From NCBI RefSeq assembly GCF_013184745.1, contig NZ_JAATVU010000005.1, positions 1-64,000 of the forward strand: a stretch of 64,000 nucleotides of DNA. Direction: 5' to 3'. This DNA comes from Mangrovicoccus sp. HB161399 (lineage in GTDB: Bacteria > Pseudomonadota > Alphaproteobacteria > Rhodobacterales > Rhodobacteraceae). The notes below the pieces were generated by a model, which saw nothing but the letters and a program-made list of their open reading frames with translations, was not told the DNA's origin and searched no databases. Below, in pieces: positions 8,540 to 17,792 of this stretch (the stretch's first letter is position 1; the number at the start of each line of letters is the position of its first letter). Made by a program: the position numbers and the translations under genes.

Positions 8540-9757
8540 ATGACAGCCATTTCGCGGCGCGCAGCCCTGCGCGCAGTTCCCGTCGGCATGGCAGCGTGCC
8601 TGGTGCTGGGCACCGGTGCCGCGGCAGCGGACGACGCCACGGTGAAGATCGGCTACGCGGTGGCCCGGACGGGACCGAATGCGACCGGCGCGGGGATCAC
8701 GACGATCCCCAATTACGAGCTGTGGGTCGACACGGTGAACAAGGCCGGCGGGCTCAAGATGCCCGATGGATCGCAGCGGATGATCGAGGTGGTGGAGTAC
8801 GACAACCGCTCCTCCAACGAGGACCTGGTCCGCGCGATCGAGCGGCTCGCCTCGCAGGACAAGGTCGACCTGATCCTGCCGCCCTGGGGGACCGGCGCCA
8901 ACCTTGCCATCGCGCCGCTCATGGCCCGTTTCGGCTATCCGCAGCTGGCCGTGACGGCGGTGACTGACAAGGCGCCGGACTTCGCCGCGCGCTGGGAGCG
9001 CAGCTTCTGGATGCTGGGCGGCGGGCATGACTACGCGGCCGGGCTGGTGGACGTGCTCAGCCAGGCGCGCGATGCCGGAACGATCAACGGCAAGATCGCG
9101 GTGGTTTCGGTCGCGGACGGGTTCGGCATCGACCTGATCACCGGCGCCCGGCCGGCCTTCGAGGAAGCCGGGTTCGAGCTGGCCTATGACAAGACCTATC
9201 CGCTGGGGACCTCGGATTTCGCCGCGATCATGAGCGAGGCGCAGGCCTCGGGCGCGGACAGCTTCGTCGCCTTTTCCTATCCGCCGGGCTCCTTCGGCAT
9301 GACCAAGACGGCGCAGTCGATGGGCTACAATCCGAAGGTCTTCTACATCTCTGTCGGCGGCGCCTTCCCGATCTATCCCGGCGTTGCCGACGGCAAGGCC
9401 GAGGGGGTGATGGCGATCGGCGGCGTGGATGCGGACAGCCCGGCGATCATGGACTATTTCGCGCGGCACGAGGCCTTCGCCGGCAAAGCCCCGGACAGCT
9501 GGGCCTCGGCCATCACCTACGCCTCGCTGGAGATGCTGGCGCAGGCGGTCGAACGCGCCGGGCTCGATCATGCGGCGCTGGCCGGGGAGCTGTCCACCGG
9601 CAGCTTCGACACGGTGATCGGCGAGGTGAAGCTGGAGGACAACCAGCTGCGCGACCTCTGGTGGGTCGGCCAGTGGCAGGGCGGCGCCTTCCGCGCAGTG
9701 AACCCGGCCGGCAAGGAAGGCGCTTCGGTGCCGATGATCCCCAAGCCCGACTGGTGA
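8540..9757 (+). CDS. Branched-chain-type ABC transporter substrate-binding protein
   Basis: 405 residues, Peripla_BP_6 (LivJ-like) family. The signal peptide has twin Arg (ISRRAALRAVPVGMAACLVL) and an Ala-rich end near residue 31. The mature start is VKIGYAVARTGPNATGAG, typical of the family, and SNEDLVRAIERLASQDKVDL follows. The ATG at 8540 is preceded by GGGAGGATC. First gene of a livJHMGF-like operon that ends with an aldehyde dehydrogenase. The ligand is more likely an aromatic or other carboxylate than leucine (inferred from the last gene). Confidence 0.93.
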   Translation: MTAISRRAALRAVPVGMAACLVLGTGAAAADDATVKIGYAVARTGPNATGAGITTIPNYELWVDTVNKAGGLKMPDGSQRMIEVVEYDNRSSNEDLVRAIERLASQDKVDLILPPWGTGANLAIAPLMARFGYPQLAVTAVTDKAPDFAARWERSFWMLGGGHDYAAGLVDVLSQARDAGTINGKIAVVSVADGFGIDLITGARPAFEEAGFELAYDKTYPLGTSDFAAIMSEAQASGADSFVAFSYPPGSFGMTKTAQSMGYNPKVFYISVGGAFPIYPGVADGKAEGVMAIGGVDADSPAIMDYFARHEAFAGKAPDSWASAITYASLEMLAQAVERAGLDHAALAGELSTGSFDTVIGEVKLEDNQLRDLWWVGQWQGGAFRAVNPAGKEGASVPMIPKPDW

Positions 9758-9763
9758 CCTCCC

Positions 9764-9785
9764 GCGGTCCGCATCGCCGGGCCGC
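9764..9785 (+). terminator. Weak hairpin between binding-protein and LivH genes
   Basis: GCGGTCC (9764-9770) can pair with GGGCCGC (9779-9785) with one G-T wobble, across an 8-nt loop, directly after the binding-protein stop at 9757. It could act as an attenuator or 3' stabiliser. Short and without a T run. Confidence 0.35.
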
Positions 9786-9808
9786 CCCCGTCCTTCCAAG
9801 GTATCCCA

Positions 9809-10678
9809 ATGCTGACGACCACGCTCATCCTCGGCCTCGTTCTGGGCGGCACCTATGCGCTGCTCGCCCTCGGGCTGACCCTGCAATACGGCATCGCCCG
9901 GATCATGAACCTCGCCTATGGCGAATTTGCCCTCGCCGCCGCCTTCCTCGCCGTCGCGCTGTTCCAGGGCATCGGCCTCTCGCCGCTCCTGTCTCTGCCC
10001 GGCATCGCGGCAGCGGGCTACGGCGCGGGCTGGCTGCTCTACCAGGTGATGATGCGGCCCCTGGTGGCGCGCTCGGGCGGCGGAGGGCGGCTGGAGACCG
10101 ACAGCATCCTCGCCACGTTCGGCCTGCTCTTCCTGCTCCAGGGCGGGCTGCTCCTGGCCTTCGGCGCGGATTTCACCTCGATCTCCCATCTCGAGCGCGG
10201 GGTGGACGTCTTCGGCGTGCCGGTTGCGGCGAACCGGCTGATCGCCTTCGCCATCTGCGTGCTCGCCGGCGGAGCGCTGGTCGCGGCGCTGAGGTTCACG
10301 CGCTGGGGGCTGGCAATGCGCGCCGTGGCGCTGGCGCCCGGCTCGGCACCGCTCGTGGGCATCGACGTCAACCGCGTCGCGCGGCAGGGCTTCGCGCTCG
10401 GCGCCGCGCTGGCCGCGACCGCCGGGGCCTCGATCTCCATGTACCAGACCTTCTCCGCGACCGGCGGGGTGGTCTTCACGATGAAGGCGCTGGTGATCGT
10501 CATCATGGGCGGTGTAGGCAATGTGCCGGGCGCGCTGGCCGCGGGCTTCGCCCTGGGGCTGATCGAAACCTTCGTGGCCACCGCCATCGATCCCGGCCTG
10601 ACCCTGGCCGCGACCTTCGCCCTCTTCCTCGGCGTGCTGCTCTGGCGGCCGCAGGGCCTGTTCGGAGCCCGCACATGA
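9809..10678 (+). CDS. livH: Branched-chain-type ABC transporter permease LivH-like
   Basis: 289 residues, eight or so membrane segments. The start TLILGLVLGGTYALLALGLT and the following IARIMNLAYGEFALAA are the hallmark of LivH permeases. A C-terminal GALAAGFALGLIETFVA motif is present. The stop overlaps the start of the LivM-like gene (ATGA at 10675-10678). Forms the inner-membrane pore with the next gene product. Confidence 0.93.
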   Translation: MLTTTLILGLVLGGTYALLALGLTLQYGIARIMNLAYGEFALAAAFLAVALFQGIGLSPLLSLPGIAAAGYGAGWLLYQVMMRPLVARSGGGGRLETDSILATFGLLFLLQGGLLLAFGADFTSISHLERGVDVFGVPVAANRLIAFAICVLAGGALVAALRFTRWGLAMRAVALAPGSAPLVGIDVNRVARQGFALGAALAATAGASISMYQTFSATGGVVFTMKALVIVIMGGVGNVPGALAAGFALGLIETFVATAIDPGLTLAATFALFLGVLLWRPQGLFGART

Positions 10679-11583
10679 TCCGCCTTCTCCTGCCCCCCGC
10701 CGCGCTCGCGCTGCTCGCCGTCTGGCCCATGATGGTCTCGGATTACGGCCTTGGCCTCCTGATCGGCGCGGCGACCTACGTGACGCTGGCCTCGGCCTGG
10801 GCGCTCTTCTCGGGACAGACGCATTACGTGTCGCTGGCCACCGTCGCCTTCTACGGCACCGGCGCCTATGCCGTCGCCGTGCTGAACGAGGCACTGCCCT
10901 ACCCTGCCGTGCTCCTCTGCGCGGCGCTCGCGGGTGCAGCGATGGCTCTGGCGGTCGGGCTTTCCACGCTGCGGCTGCGCGGCGTCTATTTCGTGATCTT
11001 CAGCTTCGGGCTGGCCGAGCTCGTCCGCCAGCTGATCACTTGGTACGAGGTCAATGTCACCGGCACGCTCGGGCGCTACATCTTCCTCGATGTCACCGCC
11101 CGCGGCATCTACTGGCAGATGCTTGCCCTTGGCGCCGCCACCATCGCGCTCACCGCCTGGATCAACCGCAGCCGGCTCGGCATGGCGCTCCGGGTGATCG
11201 GCGACGACGAGGAGGTCGCGGCACATTCCGGAATCAACCTCGCGCGCACCAAGCTCGCGGCCTTCGTGCTTTCGGCGGTGATCCTGACGCTGGCCGGGGC
11301 GATCACCTCGCCGCGCTATGTCTATGTCGAGCCCTCGATTGTCTTCAATCCGACCGTCAGCTTCCTGACCGTGATCATGGCGCTGCTCGGCGGGGCGAAC
11401 CGGCTCTGGGGCCCGGCGCTCGGGGCAGTGCCGCTGTTTCTCGCCTTCGAATGGCTCTCGGCGCATTTCCCCGACACCTATCCCGTGCTGCTCGGCCTCC
11501 TGTTCATCGGCGTCGTCTTCCTCGTGCCGCAGGGCATTCTGCCTGCCGCCGAAAGGCTCATGCGGCGGAGGGCCGGGGCATGA
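10675..11583 (+). CDS. livM: Branched-chain-type ABC transporter permease LivM-like
   Basis: 302 residues with eight to ten hydrophobic helices. Typical LivM features: FSGQTHYVSLATVAFYGTGA near residue 45, RLRGVYFVIFSFGLAELVRQ, SRLGMALRVIGDDEEVAAHS (the EAA-like cytoplasmic loop) and LLGGANRLWGPALGAV. Start and stop overlap the neighbouring genes by four bases each. Confidence 0.93.
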   Translation: MIRLLLPPAALALLAVWPMMVSDYGLGLLIGAATYVTLASAWALFSGQTHYVSLATVAFYGTGAYAVAVLNEALPYPAVLLCAALAGAAMALAVGLSTLRLRGVYFVIFSFGLAELVRQLITWYEVNVTGTLGRYIFLDVTARGIYWQMLALGAATIALTAWINRSRLGMALRVIGDDEEVAAHSGINLARTKLAAFVLSAVILTLAGAITSPRYVYVEPSIVFNPTVSFLTVIMALLGGANRLWGPALGAVPLFLAFEWLSAHFPDTYPVLLGLLFIGVVFLVPQGILPAAERLMRRRAGA

Positions 11584-12308
11584 GCTTCCTCGAAATCATC
11601 GGAGCCGAAAAGCGCTTCGGCGGGTTGCGGGCAGTGGACGGCGTGTCCTTCGCGCTGGAACGCGGCGAGATTGCCGGGCTTCTCGGCCCGAACGGCTCGG
11701 GCAAGACGACGCTGATCAACCTGATCTCCGGCGCGCTGCCGATGAGCGCGGGCGAGATCCGGCTCGGCGGGCGGCGGATCAGCGGGCTCGGCCGCGACCG
11801 GATCGCAAGGGCGGGCGTCGCGCGGACCTTCCAACTGGTGCGCATCCTGCCCTCGCTGAGCCTGCGCGAGAACGTGATGATCCCCGCCGTCTTCGGCCGC
11901 AGGGCGCATTGGGGCCGCGAGGCGGAGCGGGTCGCGGCCGGGGCGCTGGACCTGGTCGGGCTTTCGGCACGCGCCTCCGCTTCCGCCGGGGATCTCACCT
12001 ATATCGACCAGAAGCGGCTGGAACTGGCCCGCGCGCTCGCCGCCGAGCCGGAGCTGCTGCTGCTCGACGAATGGCTTGCCGGGCTGAACCCGACCGAGCT
12101 GGCCGAGGGCGTGGCGCTGATCCGGAGGCTGCAGGGCGAGGGGCTGGCGATCCTGATGGTGGAGCACATCCTCGACGCGGTCCGCGCGCTCTGCCCGCGG
12201 GTCGTGGTGATGAATTCCGGTCGGCTCATCGCCGACGAGGCGACGGCGGCCGCGCTGTCGGACCCCAAGGTGATCGCTGCCTATCTCGGGGAGGAGGCCG
12301 ATGCTTGA
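11580..12308 (+). CDS. livG: Branched-chain-type ABC transporter ATP-binding protein LivG-like
   Basis: 242 residues. Walker A is GPNGSGKTT near residue 40. The LivG-specific region with GVARTFQLVRILPSLSLREN is present. Odd points: the ABC signature, normally LSYGQ, reads LTYIDQKRLELARAL, and the Walker B segment reads LLLLDEWLAGLNPTE, with Trp where Pro is usual. The Walker B Asp and catalytic Glu are intact, and a switch His (VEHIL) is present. Probably functional as the partner of the LivF-like ATPase, but its own signature half-site is non-canonical. Overlaps LivF by eight bases. Confidence 0.9.
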   Translation: MSFLEIIGAEKRFGGLRAVDGVSFALERGEIAGLLGPNGSGKTTLINLISGALPMSAGEIRLGGRRISGLGRDRIARAGVARTFQLVRILPSLSLRENVMIPAVFGRRAHWGREAERVAAGALDLVGLSARASASAGDLTYIDQKRLELARALAAEPELLLLDEWLAGLNPTELAEGVALIRRLQGEGLAILMVEHILDAVRALCPRVVVMNSGRLIADEATAAALSDPKVIAAYLGEEADA

Positions 12309-13023
12309 GATCCGCGGGCTGACCGTCGCCTATGGCAAGCATGTCGCGCTGGAAGACGCCTCGCTAGACGTGGAACAGGGCCGCATGGTGGCCATCCTCG
12401 GCGCCAACGGGGCAGGCAAATCCTCGCTTCTCGGCGCGATCGGCGGCCGGGTGGTGCCGGTTTCGGGCAGCATCCGCTACCGCGGCCGTCCCCTGCTGGG
12501 CATGGCGCAGCACCGCCTCGTCGAGGAGGGCATCGCGCTGGTGCCGGAAGGGCGCGGCATCTTCCCGGCGCTGCGCGTCGAGGAGAACCTGCGCCTCGGC
12601 GCCTTCCCGGCCCGCGCCCGCCAATGCGCGGCCGAGCGGATGGAAGAGGTCTTCGCGCTCTTCCCGAAGCTCGCCGAGCGCCGCCGCCAGATCGCGGGCA
12701 CGATGTCGGGGGGCGAGCAGCAGATGGTCGCCATCGGCCGCGCGCTGATGTCGAAGCCGGACCTGCTGCTTCTCGACGAGCCGTCGCTGGGCCTCGCGCC
12801 GATCGTCACCCGCGAGGTCTTCGCCGCGCTCGCGCGCATCCGCGCCACCGGCCTGACCATCCTGATCGTCGAGCAGAATGCCCGCGCCACGCTGGAGCTT
12901 GCCGACCATGCCTATCTCGTGGCGGCCGGCCGGATTGCCGGCTCCGGCCCCGCAGAACGCATCAAGTCCGACCCCGCAGTGATCCGCGCCTTTCTCGGCG
13001 GATCCCCCGCGGCGGCCGAATAG
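12301..13023 (+). CDS. livF: Branched-chain-type ABC transporter ATP-binding protein LivF-like
   Basis: 240 residues. Walker A GANGAGKSS, the LivF-type EGRGIFPALRVEENL, canonical signature MSGGEQQMVAIGRALM, Walker B LLLLDEPSLGLAP and switch His region IVEQNA are all intact. In contrast to its partner at 11580, every ATPase motif is canonical. Starts inside the end of the previous gene; 13 bp before the aldehyde dehydrogenase. Confidence 0.93.
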   Translation: MLEIRGLTVAYGKHVALEDASLDVEQGRMVAILGANGAGKSSLLGAIGGRVVPVSGSIRYRGRPLLGMAQHRLVEEGIALVPEGRGIFPALRVEENLRLGAFPARARQCAAERMEEVFALFPKLAERRRQIAGTMSGGEQQMVAIGRALMSKPDLLLLDEPSLGLAPIVTREVFAALARIRATGLTILIVEQNARATLELADHAYLVAAGRIAGSGPAERIKSDPAVIRAFLGGSPAAAE

Positions 13024-13036
13024 GAGAAGACCCCCG

Positions 13037-14485
13037 ATGGAAAAGCTCGATCTCTATGTCAACGGGCGGCATGTCCCGGCCGAGGACGGCCGCAGCTTCG
13101 CGCGCGCCAACCCGGTGACCGGCGAGGTGGTGACCGAGGCTGCCGCCGCCTCCCTGGACGACGCCGCGCGGGCGGTCGATGCCGCCGCAGCGGCCTTCGC
13201 CGGCTGGTCCGCGACAACGCCGGGCGAGCGCCGCCGGATGCTGCTGGCAGCGGCGGACTCGCTGAAGGCGCGGGCCGACGGCATCGTGCTGGCGATGAAG
13301 GAGGAGATCGGCGCGACCGAGGCCTGGGCGCGGTTCAACTGCATGCTGGCTGCCGACATGCTGGTCGAGGCCGCCGCGCTGACCACCCAGATCAAGGGCG
13401 AGATCATCCCCTCGAACCGGCCCGGCTCCACCGCCATGGCGGTGCGCCAGCCTGCGGGCGTTGTTCTGGCCATGGCGCCCTGGAACGCGCCGGTGATCCT
13501 CGGCGTGCGCGCCATCGCCACGCCGCTTGCCTGCGGCAACACGGTGGTGATGAAGACCTCCGAGCTTTGCCCGCGCGTCCATGCGCTGGTGGTCGAGGCG
13601 GTGGCCGAAGCGGGCCTGCCGCCGGGGGTGCTGAACGCGGTCTCGAACGCGCCGGAGGAGGCTCCGGAGATCGTCGCCGCGCTGATCGCCCATCCGGCGG
13701 TGCGGCGGGTGAACTTCACCGGCTCCACCCGGGTCGGGCGCGTCATTGCCGAACTGGCCGGGCGGCACCTGAAGCCTGCGCTGCTGGAGCTCGGCGGCAA
13801 GGCGCCGATGATCGTTCTGGAGGATGCCGATATAGATGCCGCCGCCGCCGCCGCGGGCTTCGGCGCCTACATGAACCAAGGCCAGATCTGCATGTCGACC
13901 GAACGGATCATCGCCGTCGGAACTGCCGGGGACCGCTTCGCCCGTGCCTTCGCCGCGAAGGTGGAGAGCCTCCCGGCAGGCGATCCGCGCCAGGGCGACG
14001 CGCCGCTGGGCTCGCTTGTCAACCCCGAGGCAGCGGACCGGATCCGGTCGCTCGTCGCCGATGCCGTGGACAAGGGCGCGACCCTGATCGGCGGCGGCGG
14101 CCAGGGTCCGATGCTGAACGCCGCGGCGCTGGACCATGTCGGCCCGGACATGCGCCTCTACGGCGAGGAAAGCTTCGGTCCCGTCGTCGCCATCATCCGC
14201 GCCAGCTCCGTCGACGAGGCGGTGCGCATCGCGAATGAAAGCGAGTTCGGCCTCTCTGCCGCGGTCTTCGGGAAGGACATCATGGAGGCCCTGGCCGTCG
14301 CCCGGCGGATCGAGAGCGGCATTTGCCACGTCAACGGCCCGACGGTACATGACGAGGCGCAGATGCCCTTCGGCGGCGTGAAGGCCTCGGGCTACGGCCG
14401 GTTCGGAGGGACTTGGGGCATCGCCGAATTCACCGAACTGCGCTGGATCACCCTGCAGGACGGAGACCTGCACTACCCGATCTGA
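13037..14485 (+). CDS. NAD-dependent aldehyde dehydrogenase (salicylaldehyde/vanillin type)
   Basis: 482 residues, full ALDH fold. Catalytic Cys285 sits in NQGQICMSTERI and general base Glu251 in LLELGGKAPMIV; FTGSTRVGR is the NAD-binding loop. The MAPWNAPVILGVRAIATPLA segment and the C-terminal FGGVKASGYGRFGG, with TELRWIT close behind, resemble salicylaldehyde and vanillin dehydrogenases rather than betaine-type enzymes. The ATG is preceded by AGGAGAAG. Last gene of the Liv-type importer operon, which suggests the imported compound yields an aromatic aldehyde. Confidence 0.92.
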   Translation: MEKLDLYVNGRHVPAEDGRSFARANPVTGEVVTEAAAASLDDAARAVDAAAAAFAGWSATTPGERRRMLLAAADSLKARADGIVLAMKEEIGATEAWARFNCMLAADMLVEAAALTTQIKGEIIPSNRPGSTAMAVRQPAGVVLAMAPWNAPVILGVRAIATPLACGNTVVMKTSELCPRVHALVVEAVAEAGLPPGVLNAVSNAPEEAPEIVAALIAHPAVRRVNFTGSTRVGRVIAELAGRHLKPALLELGGKAPMIVLEDADIDAAAAAAGFGAYMNQGQICMSTERIIAVGTAGDRFARAFAAKVESLPAGDPRQGDAPLGSLVNPEAADRIRSLVADAVDKGATLIGGGGQGPMLNAAALDHVGPDMRLYGEESFGPVVAIIRASSVDEAVRIANESEFGLSAAVFGKDIMEALAVARRIESGICHVNGPTVHDEAQMPFGGVKASGYGRFGGTWGIAEFTELRWITLQDGDLHYPI

Positions 14486-15444
14486 CGGGCCGCCTGCCTA
14501 AGGGGGAGACCCTGCCGTCCGGAGCCCCCGCCCGGGCCTGCTGGTCGGCGCTGATGCAACCGTCTCCAAATTCGGATGGCTGCGATCCCACCTTGGCACC
14601 TCGATGCCCTCGGGGGGCGGTTGCATCATCAGCGCCCCGCCTGGTCCACGGCATCTTGCCCGCTGCCGATAGGGGCGACGGAGAGGACGTGATCGCCGGC
14701 AATCTCGGAGTGCCGCAAATGCAGGTGGCCGCCGCGATCGCAGCGGCCCGGGAGCGCATGGCATCGAAGACGCCCAAGCAGGGCACGGGCAGGATCGCGG
14801 CCCCTGGCGGTGGCGGCCTGATGCCGATGGCACGCTTCATCCAGCAGGAGGCGGTGTTCCTCGGACACTTGCTGCGCGGCGCTGGAGAGCTGCCCGCCGA
14901 CGCCCGGCACGCCTGGGCGGCAACGACGCTCGGCCGGTCCGGCCGCCACCGCCAGCAGCTGTAGTTCTCCGGCAACGGGCCGGCGGACGACTGGCTCCGC
15001 GTGTTTCCCGCGGCGATGCCTGCCTGCCCGCTGTTCGTCACGACCTCCTGTCCACAGGACCTCGGTCCCGAGGTCGCCCTTGCCGCGTGGCGCGGGGAAC
15101 TCGGACCGGACCCCGACGCCCGGATCGTCTGCACCAAGCCCGCCACGTCCCGTTCGGCGTCGGCCCGCGGGACAGTGGCGATACACGGGACCGGAAACTG
15201 GGGCCAGCCACGCGTTCGTTCGCTGCGCTGCGGTTCGCAGCGTTCTGCATCGCTGCCGCCGGGGCTGCCAGGGGCAAGGCTCCAGGCTGGCGCCCTGCCT
15301 GATCACGACCTGCGGGAACCCAAGGCGGATCGTCTTGGAACGACCGCCCGCGAGGCGCCGCGGCCGGAAAATTCCTGAAACTGCGGCGGCGCCGGAGATT
15401 GGAAGAGGGCGACGTCCCTGATCGACACGAATTTCAGCATCGTG
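14486..15444 (+). other. 959-bp stretch without a recognisable gene
   Basis: Open frames exist on both strands because of the high GC content, but none has a convincing start, Shine-Dalgarno sequence or family motif, and they overlap each other. One plus-strand frame (about 14650-14964) has mildly protein-like composition (FIQQEAVFLGHLLRGAGELP) but I could not assign it. It may be decayed mobile DNA; this is a guess. Confidence 0.4.
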
Positions 15445-16302
15445 TCAACGCTGACCGGGATGCGCGCCTGCGTCACCGTCTTGCAGCAGCTCCAAGGCCC
15501 GGAGCGCAAGCGCCCCGACATCCGAGCCGAATTCGGGATTCGATCGCATGAGTGCTGCTGCGCGGCGGTAGCCGTCGAGCGCGCGGATCCGGAGCTCCAT
15601 CGCCTGGACGTCCGAGGCACTGCGAGTCCGAGACCCGAATTCCTCCCCGCCCCGGACGATCCTGCCGCGGGCAAGCGCCGGAGCGACGCGGCGTTCGCAG
15701 CGGCAGGCTCCCCTCGCTCCGGCAAGACCGCAATGCGACGAGACGAAGGCGGTCACCCGGTCGCGCGCCCGCTTCAGGCGCTGCCGGTGGGTAGCGGGCG
15801 GAACCTCCGACACGGCGGCGGCCTCGGTCTCGTTCATTTCGAACACCTCCGCGAGAAGATAGGCCATGCGCTGCTCGCGGCCTAGACAGGACAGCATGGC
15901 CAGTGTGCAGCCGATCTTGACCTCCTTGATCGCCAAGGCCTGCTCGGCCTCGCTCAGACCGGCCTCTTCGAGCGGGGCAGCCCCGTCGGCCAGATCCGCG
16001 GCGAAGGAATCGAAGGTGAGCCGCATCGCCTCCACCCGTCCGCGGCGGCGCTCGTGCACGAGATGGCGGACGGCCACCCTCATGGCCCAGCCGCCGGCCG
16101 CTCCGGGCTCGCGCAGCGTGCCCAGGTGAGTGACGATCTTGATCAAGATTTCCTGCGCAGCGTCTTCGGCATCCGTGTGGTTCGCGAGCATGCGCAAGGC
16201 AAGGTTGTAGACCGGCCGCTCGGCGGCGCGGACGATGCCCTCGAGGGCGGCGCGGTTTCCCTCCCGCGCCGCCAGCACCTGTGCCGGATCAAGCGTGATC
16301 AT
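15445..16302 (-). CDS. ECF-type RNA polymerase sigma factor with Cys-rich C-terminus
   Basis: 285 residues. Sigma-70 region 2 is about residues 8-90 (VYNLALRMLANHTDAEDAAQ) and region 4 about 140-200, with YLLAEVFEMNETEAAAVSEV and ATHRQRLKRARDRV. The roughly 85 residues after region 4 are unusual: they carry a CGLAGARGACRCERRV cluster (three Cys) and a helical tail. No anti-sigma gene is adjacent. The ATG at 16302 overlaps the SRPBCC stop by four bases, so the two are translationally coupled. The extra C-terminus could be a built-in metal or redox sensor (inference). Confidence 0.85.
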   Translation of the reverse strand: MITLDPAQVLAAREGNRAALEGIVRAAERPVYNLALRMLANHTDAEDAAQEILIKIVTHLGTLREPGAAGGWAMRVAVRHLVHERRRGRVEAMRLTFDSFAADLADGAAPLEEAGLSEAEQALAIKEVKIGCTLAMLSCLGREQRMAYLLAEVFEMNETEAAAVSEVPPATHRQRLKRARDRVTAFVSSHCGLAGARGACRCERRVAPALARGRIVRGGEEFGSRTRSASDVQAMELRIRALDGYRRAAALMRSNPEFGSDVGALALRALELLQDGDAGAHPGQR

Positions 16303-16700
16303 GCCTCCAGGAGCTCCTTCAGTCCGGCCAGTTCGCCCGCGAGGATCGCCATCTGTTCGGACAGCGCGCCCTCCAGCGCCTCCAGCGGCACGGGCGGGGC
16401 CATCAGCACGAAGGAATACACCGCCCTGTCCGGCCCGTCGGCGGTGACCCGTGAATAGGCGGCTCCTTCCGACCCGTCCGGGAAGGTCATGTGCCAATCG
16501 ACCGTGCCGCTTCCGCGGCTGGCGACCGTTCTCAGCCGGATCGGCACTTCGCCCGCAGGAGTCGCAAGATCGGCGCTCTCGCCGTCCGCCCGGCGGAAGG
16601 CGTTGGTCCATTCCGGCAGGTTTTCCGGCCGGGCAAGGAAATCGAACACGGCGGCGGCGGGGCGGCCGATGGAAACGGATTGCACGTCGAAGGTCTTCAT
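16299..16700 (-). CDS. SRPBCC family protein (polyketide cyclase/START-like)
   Basis: 133 residues from the ATG at 16700, where the typical start FDVQSVSIGRPAAAVFDFLA begins; an ATG nine codons upstream is less likely. The helix-grip fold pattern is clear: PENLPEWTNAFRRADGES, then VDWHMTFPDGSEGAAYSRV. A small lipid- or ligand-binding or cyclase-like domain. Encoded directly upstream of and overlapping the sigma factor, so it may supply the signal for that regulator or be its target. Confidence 0.8.
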   Translation of the reverse strand: MKTFDVQSVSIGRPAAAVFDFLARPENLPEWTNAFRRADGESADLATPAGEVPIRLRTVASRGSGTVDWHMTFPDGSEGAAYSRVTADGPDRAVYSFVLMAPPVPLEALEGALSEQMAILAGELAGLKELLEA

Positions 16701-16799
16701 TTCTTCATCCTGTCTGGTCGCAGACATCCACTCGGTCTGCAGATAGGCAAGAGGCGCGCGGCCCGAAACCGTGACAGGATTTCTGCCTTCCTCCCGAAG

Positions 16800-17717
16800 T
16801 CAGCCGGGCAGCTTTTCCTTCAGCAGCGCGATGAAGGCGCGCAGCCCTGCCGGGACGTGGCGGCGGCCGGGATAGTAGATGCACAGGCCCGGTTCCGGCG
16901 GGCAGAACTCTTCCAGGACCAGCCGCAGGCGGTCGGCATCCAGCGCCTCGCGGACCACGGTCTCGGGCAGGAAGGCGATGCCGAGCCCAGCCATGGCTGC
17001 CTCGGCCATCACGGCATTGTTGTTGAGCGTCAGGACGCCCGGCACGTCCACCGTCTCCGCCCGGCCGTGCCGCTCGAACTCCCACTGGTAGAACGACCCG
17101 CCGGGCAGCCTCTGGCGGATGCAGCGATGCGCGGAGAGATCCGCCGGAACCTGCGGCGCCGGGTGCTGCGCGAGATACCCCGGCGCGGCCACCGCGACGA
17201 AGCGCAGGGGCCCGGCGAAAGGCACCGCGATCATGTCCTGCGGCACCGCCTCTGCGAGGCGGACGCCCGCGTCGAAGCCCTGCGTCACGATATCGACGAA
17301 ACGCCCGTCGATCGCCAGGTCGAGCTGCATGCGCGGATAGCGCTCGAGGAAGTCCGGCACGACATGGCGCAGCAGGATCCGCGCGGCCTGCTCGGATGCG
17401 TTGATCCTCAGCGTGCCGCCGGGCTCGCCGCGCCTTTCCGCGAGGTCGGCGAAGATCTCGTCGAGATCGCCCAGCACCGGCAGGATCCGCGACAGCAGGT
17501 CGGCCCCCTCGCCGGTCAGCGCGACGCTGCGCGTGGTCCGGTTCAGCAGGCGGATGCCAAGGCGCTGTTCCAGCGTCCGCAGCGTATGGCTGAGCGCCGA
17601 GCGCGAGACGCCGATCTCTTCGGCGGCACGGCTGAAGCTGCGGTGCCGGGCCACCGCGGCAAAGGCGAGAAGATCGGGAAGGGGCGGGCTATTTGTCAAA
17701 TTTTCTTCACCAGGCAA
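16800..17717 (-). CDS. LysR family transcriptional regulator
   Basis: 305 residues. HTH near residues 12-70 (LLAFAAVARHRSFSRAAEEI, GVSRSALSHTLRTLEQRLG), then an effector domain of the DsdC/CrgA-like subgroup with RLAEAVPQDMIAVPF. Divergent from an SDR gene at 17793 with 75 bp between, the usual arrangement for a LysR protein and its target. An 8-bp palindrome TTCATGAA (17723-17730) lies in the gap. Confidence 0.92.
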   Translation of the reverse strand: MPGEENLTNSPPLPDLLAFAAVARHRSFSRAAEEIGVSRSALSHTLRTLEQRLGIRLLNRTTRSVALTGEGADLLSRILPVLGDLDEIFADLAERRGEPGGTLRINASEQAARILLRHVVPDFLERYPRMQLDLAIDGRFVDIVTQGFDAGVRLAEAVPQDMIAVPFAGPLRFVAVAAPGYLAQHPAPQVPADLSAHRCIRQRLPGGSFYQWEFERHGRAETVDVPGVLTLNNNAVMAEAAMAGLGIAFLPETVVREALDADRLRLVLEEFCPPEPGLCIYYPGRRHVPAGLRAFIALLKEKLPG

Positions 17718-17792
17718 TGCAATTCATGAACCATACCGGCATGAGCTGGCGGGCACCAGATGGAGAGGACCGACAAGCAAAAGAGGTTCGAC

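Noticed and set aside
8390-10894. 834-codon minus-strand open frame
   Set aside because: Low-complexity, Arg/Gly/Gln-rich antisense of the binding-protein and LivH genes, which have clear family motifs.
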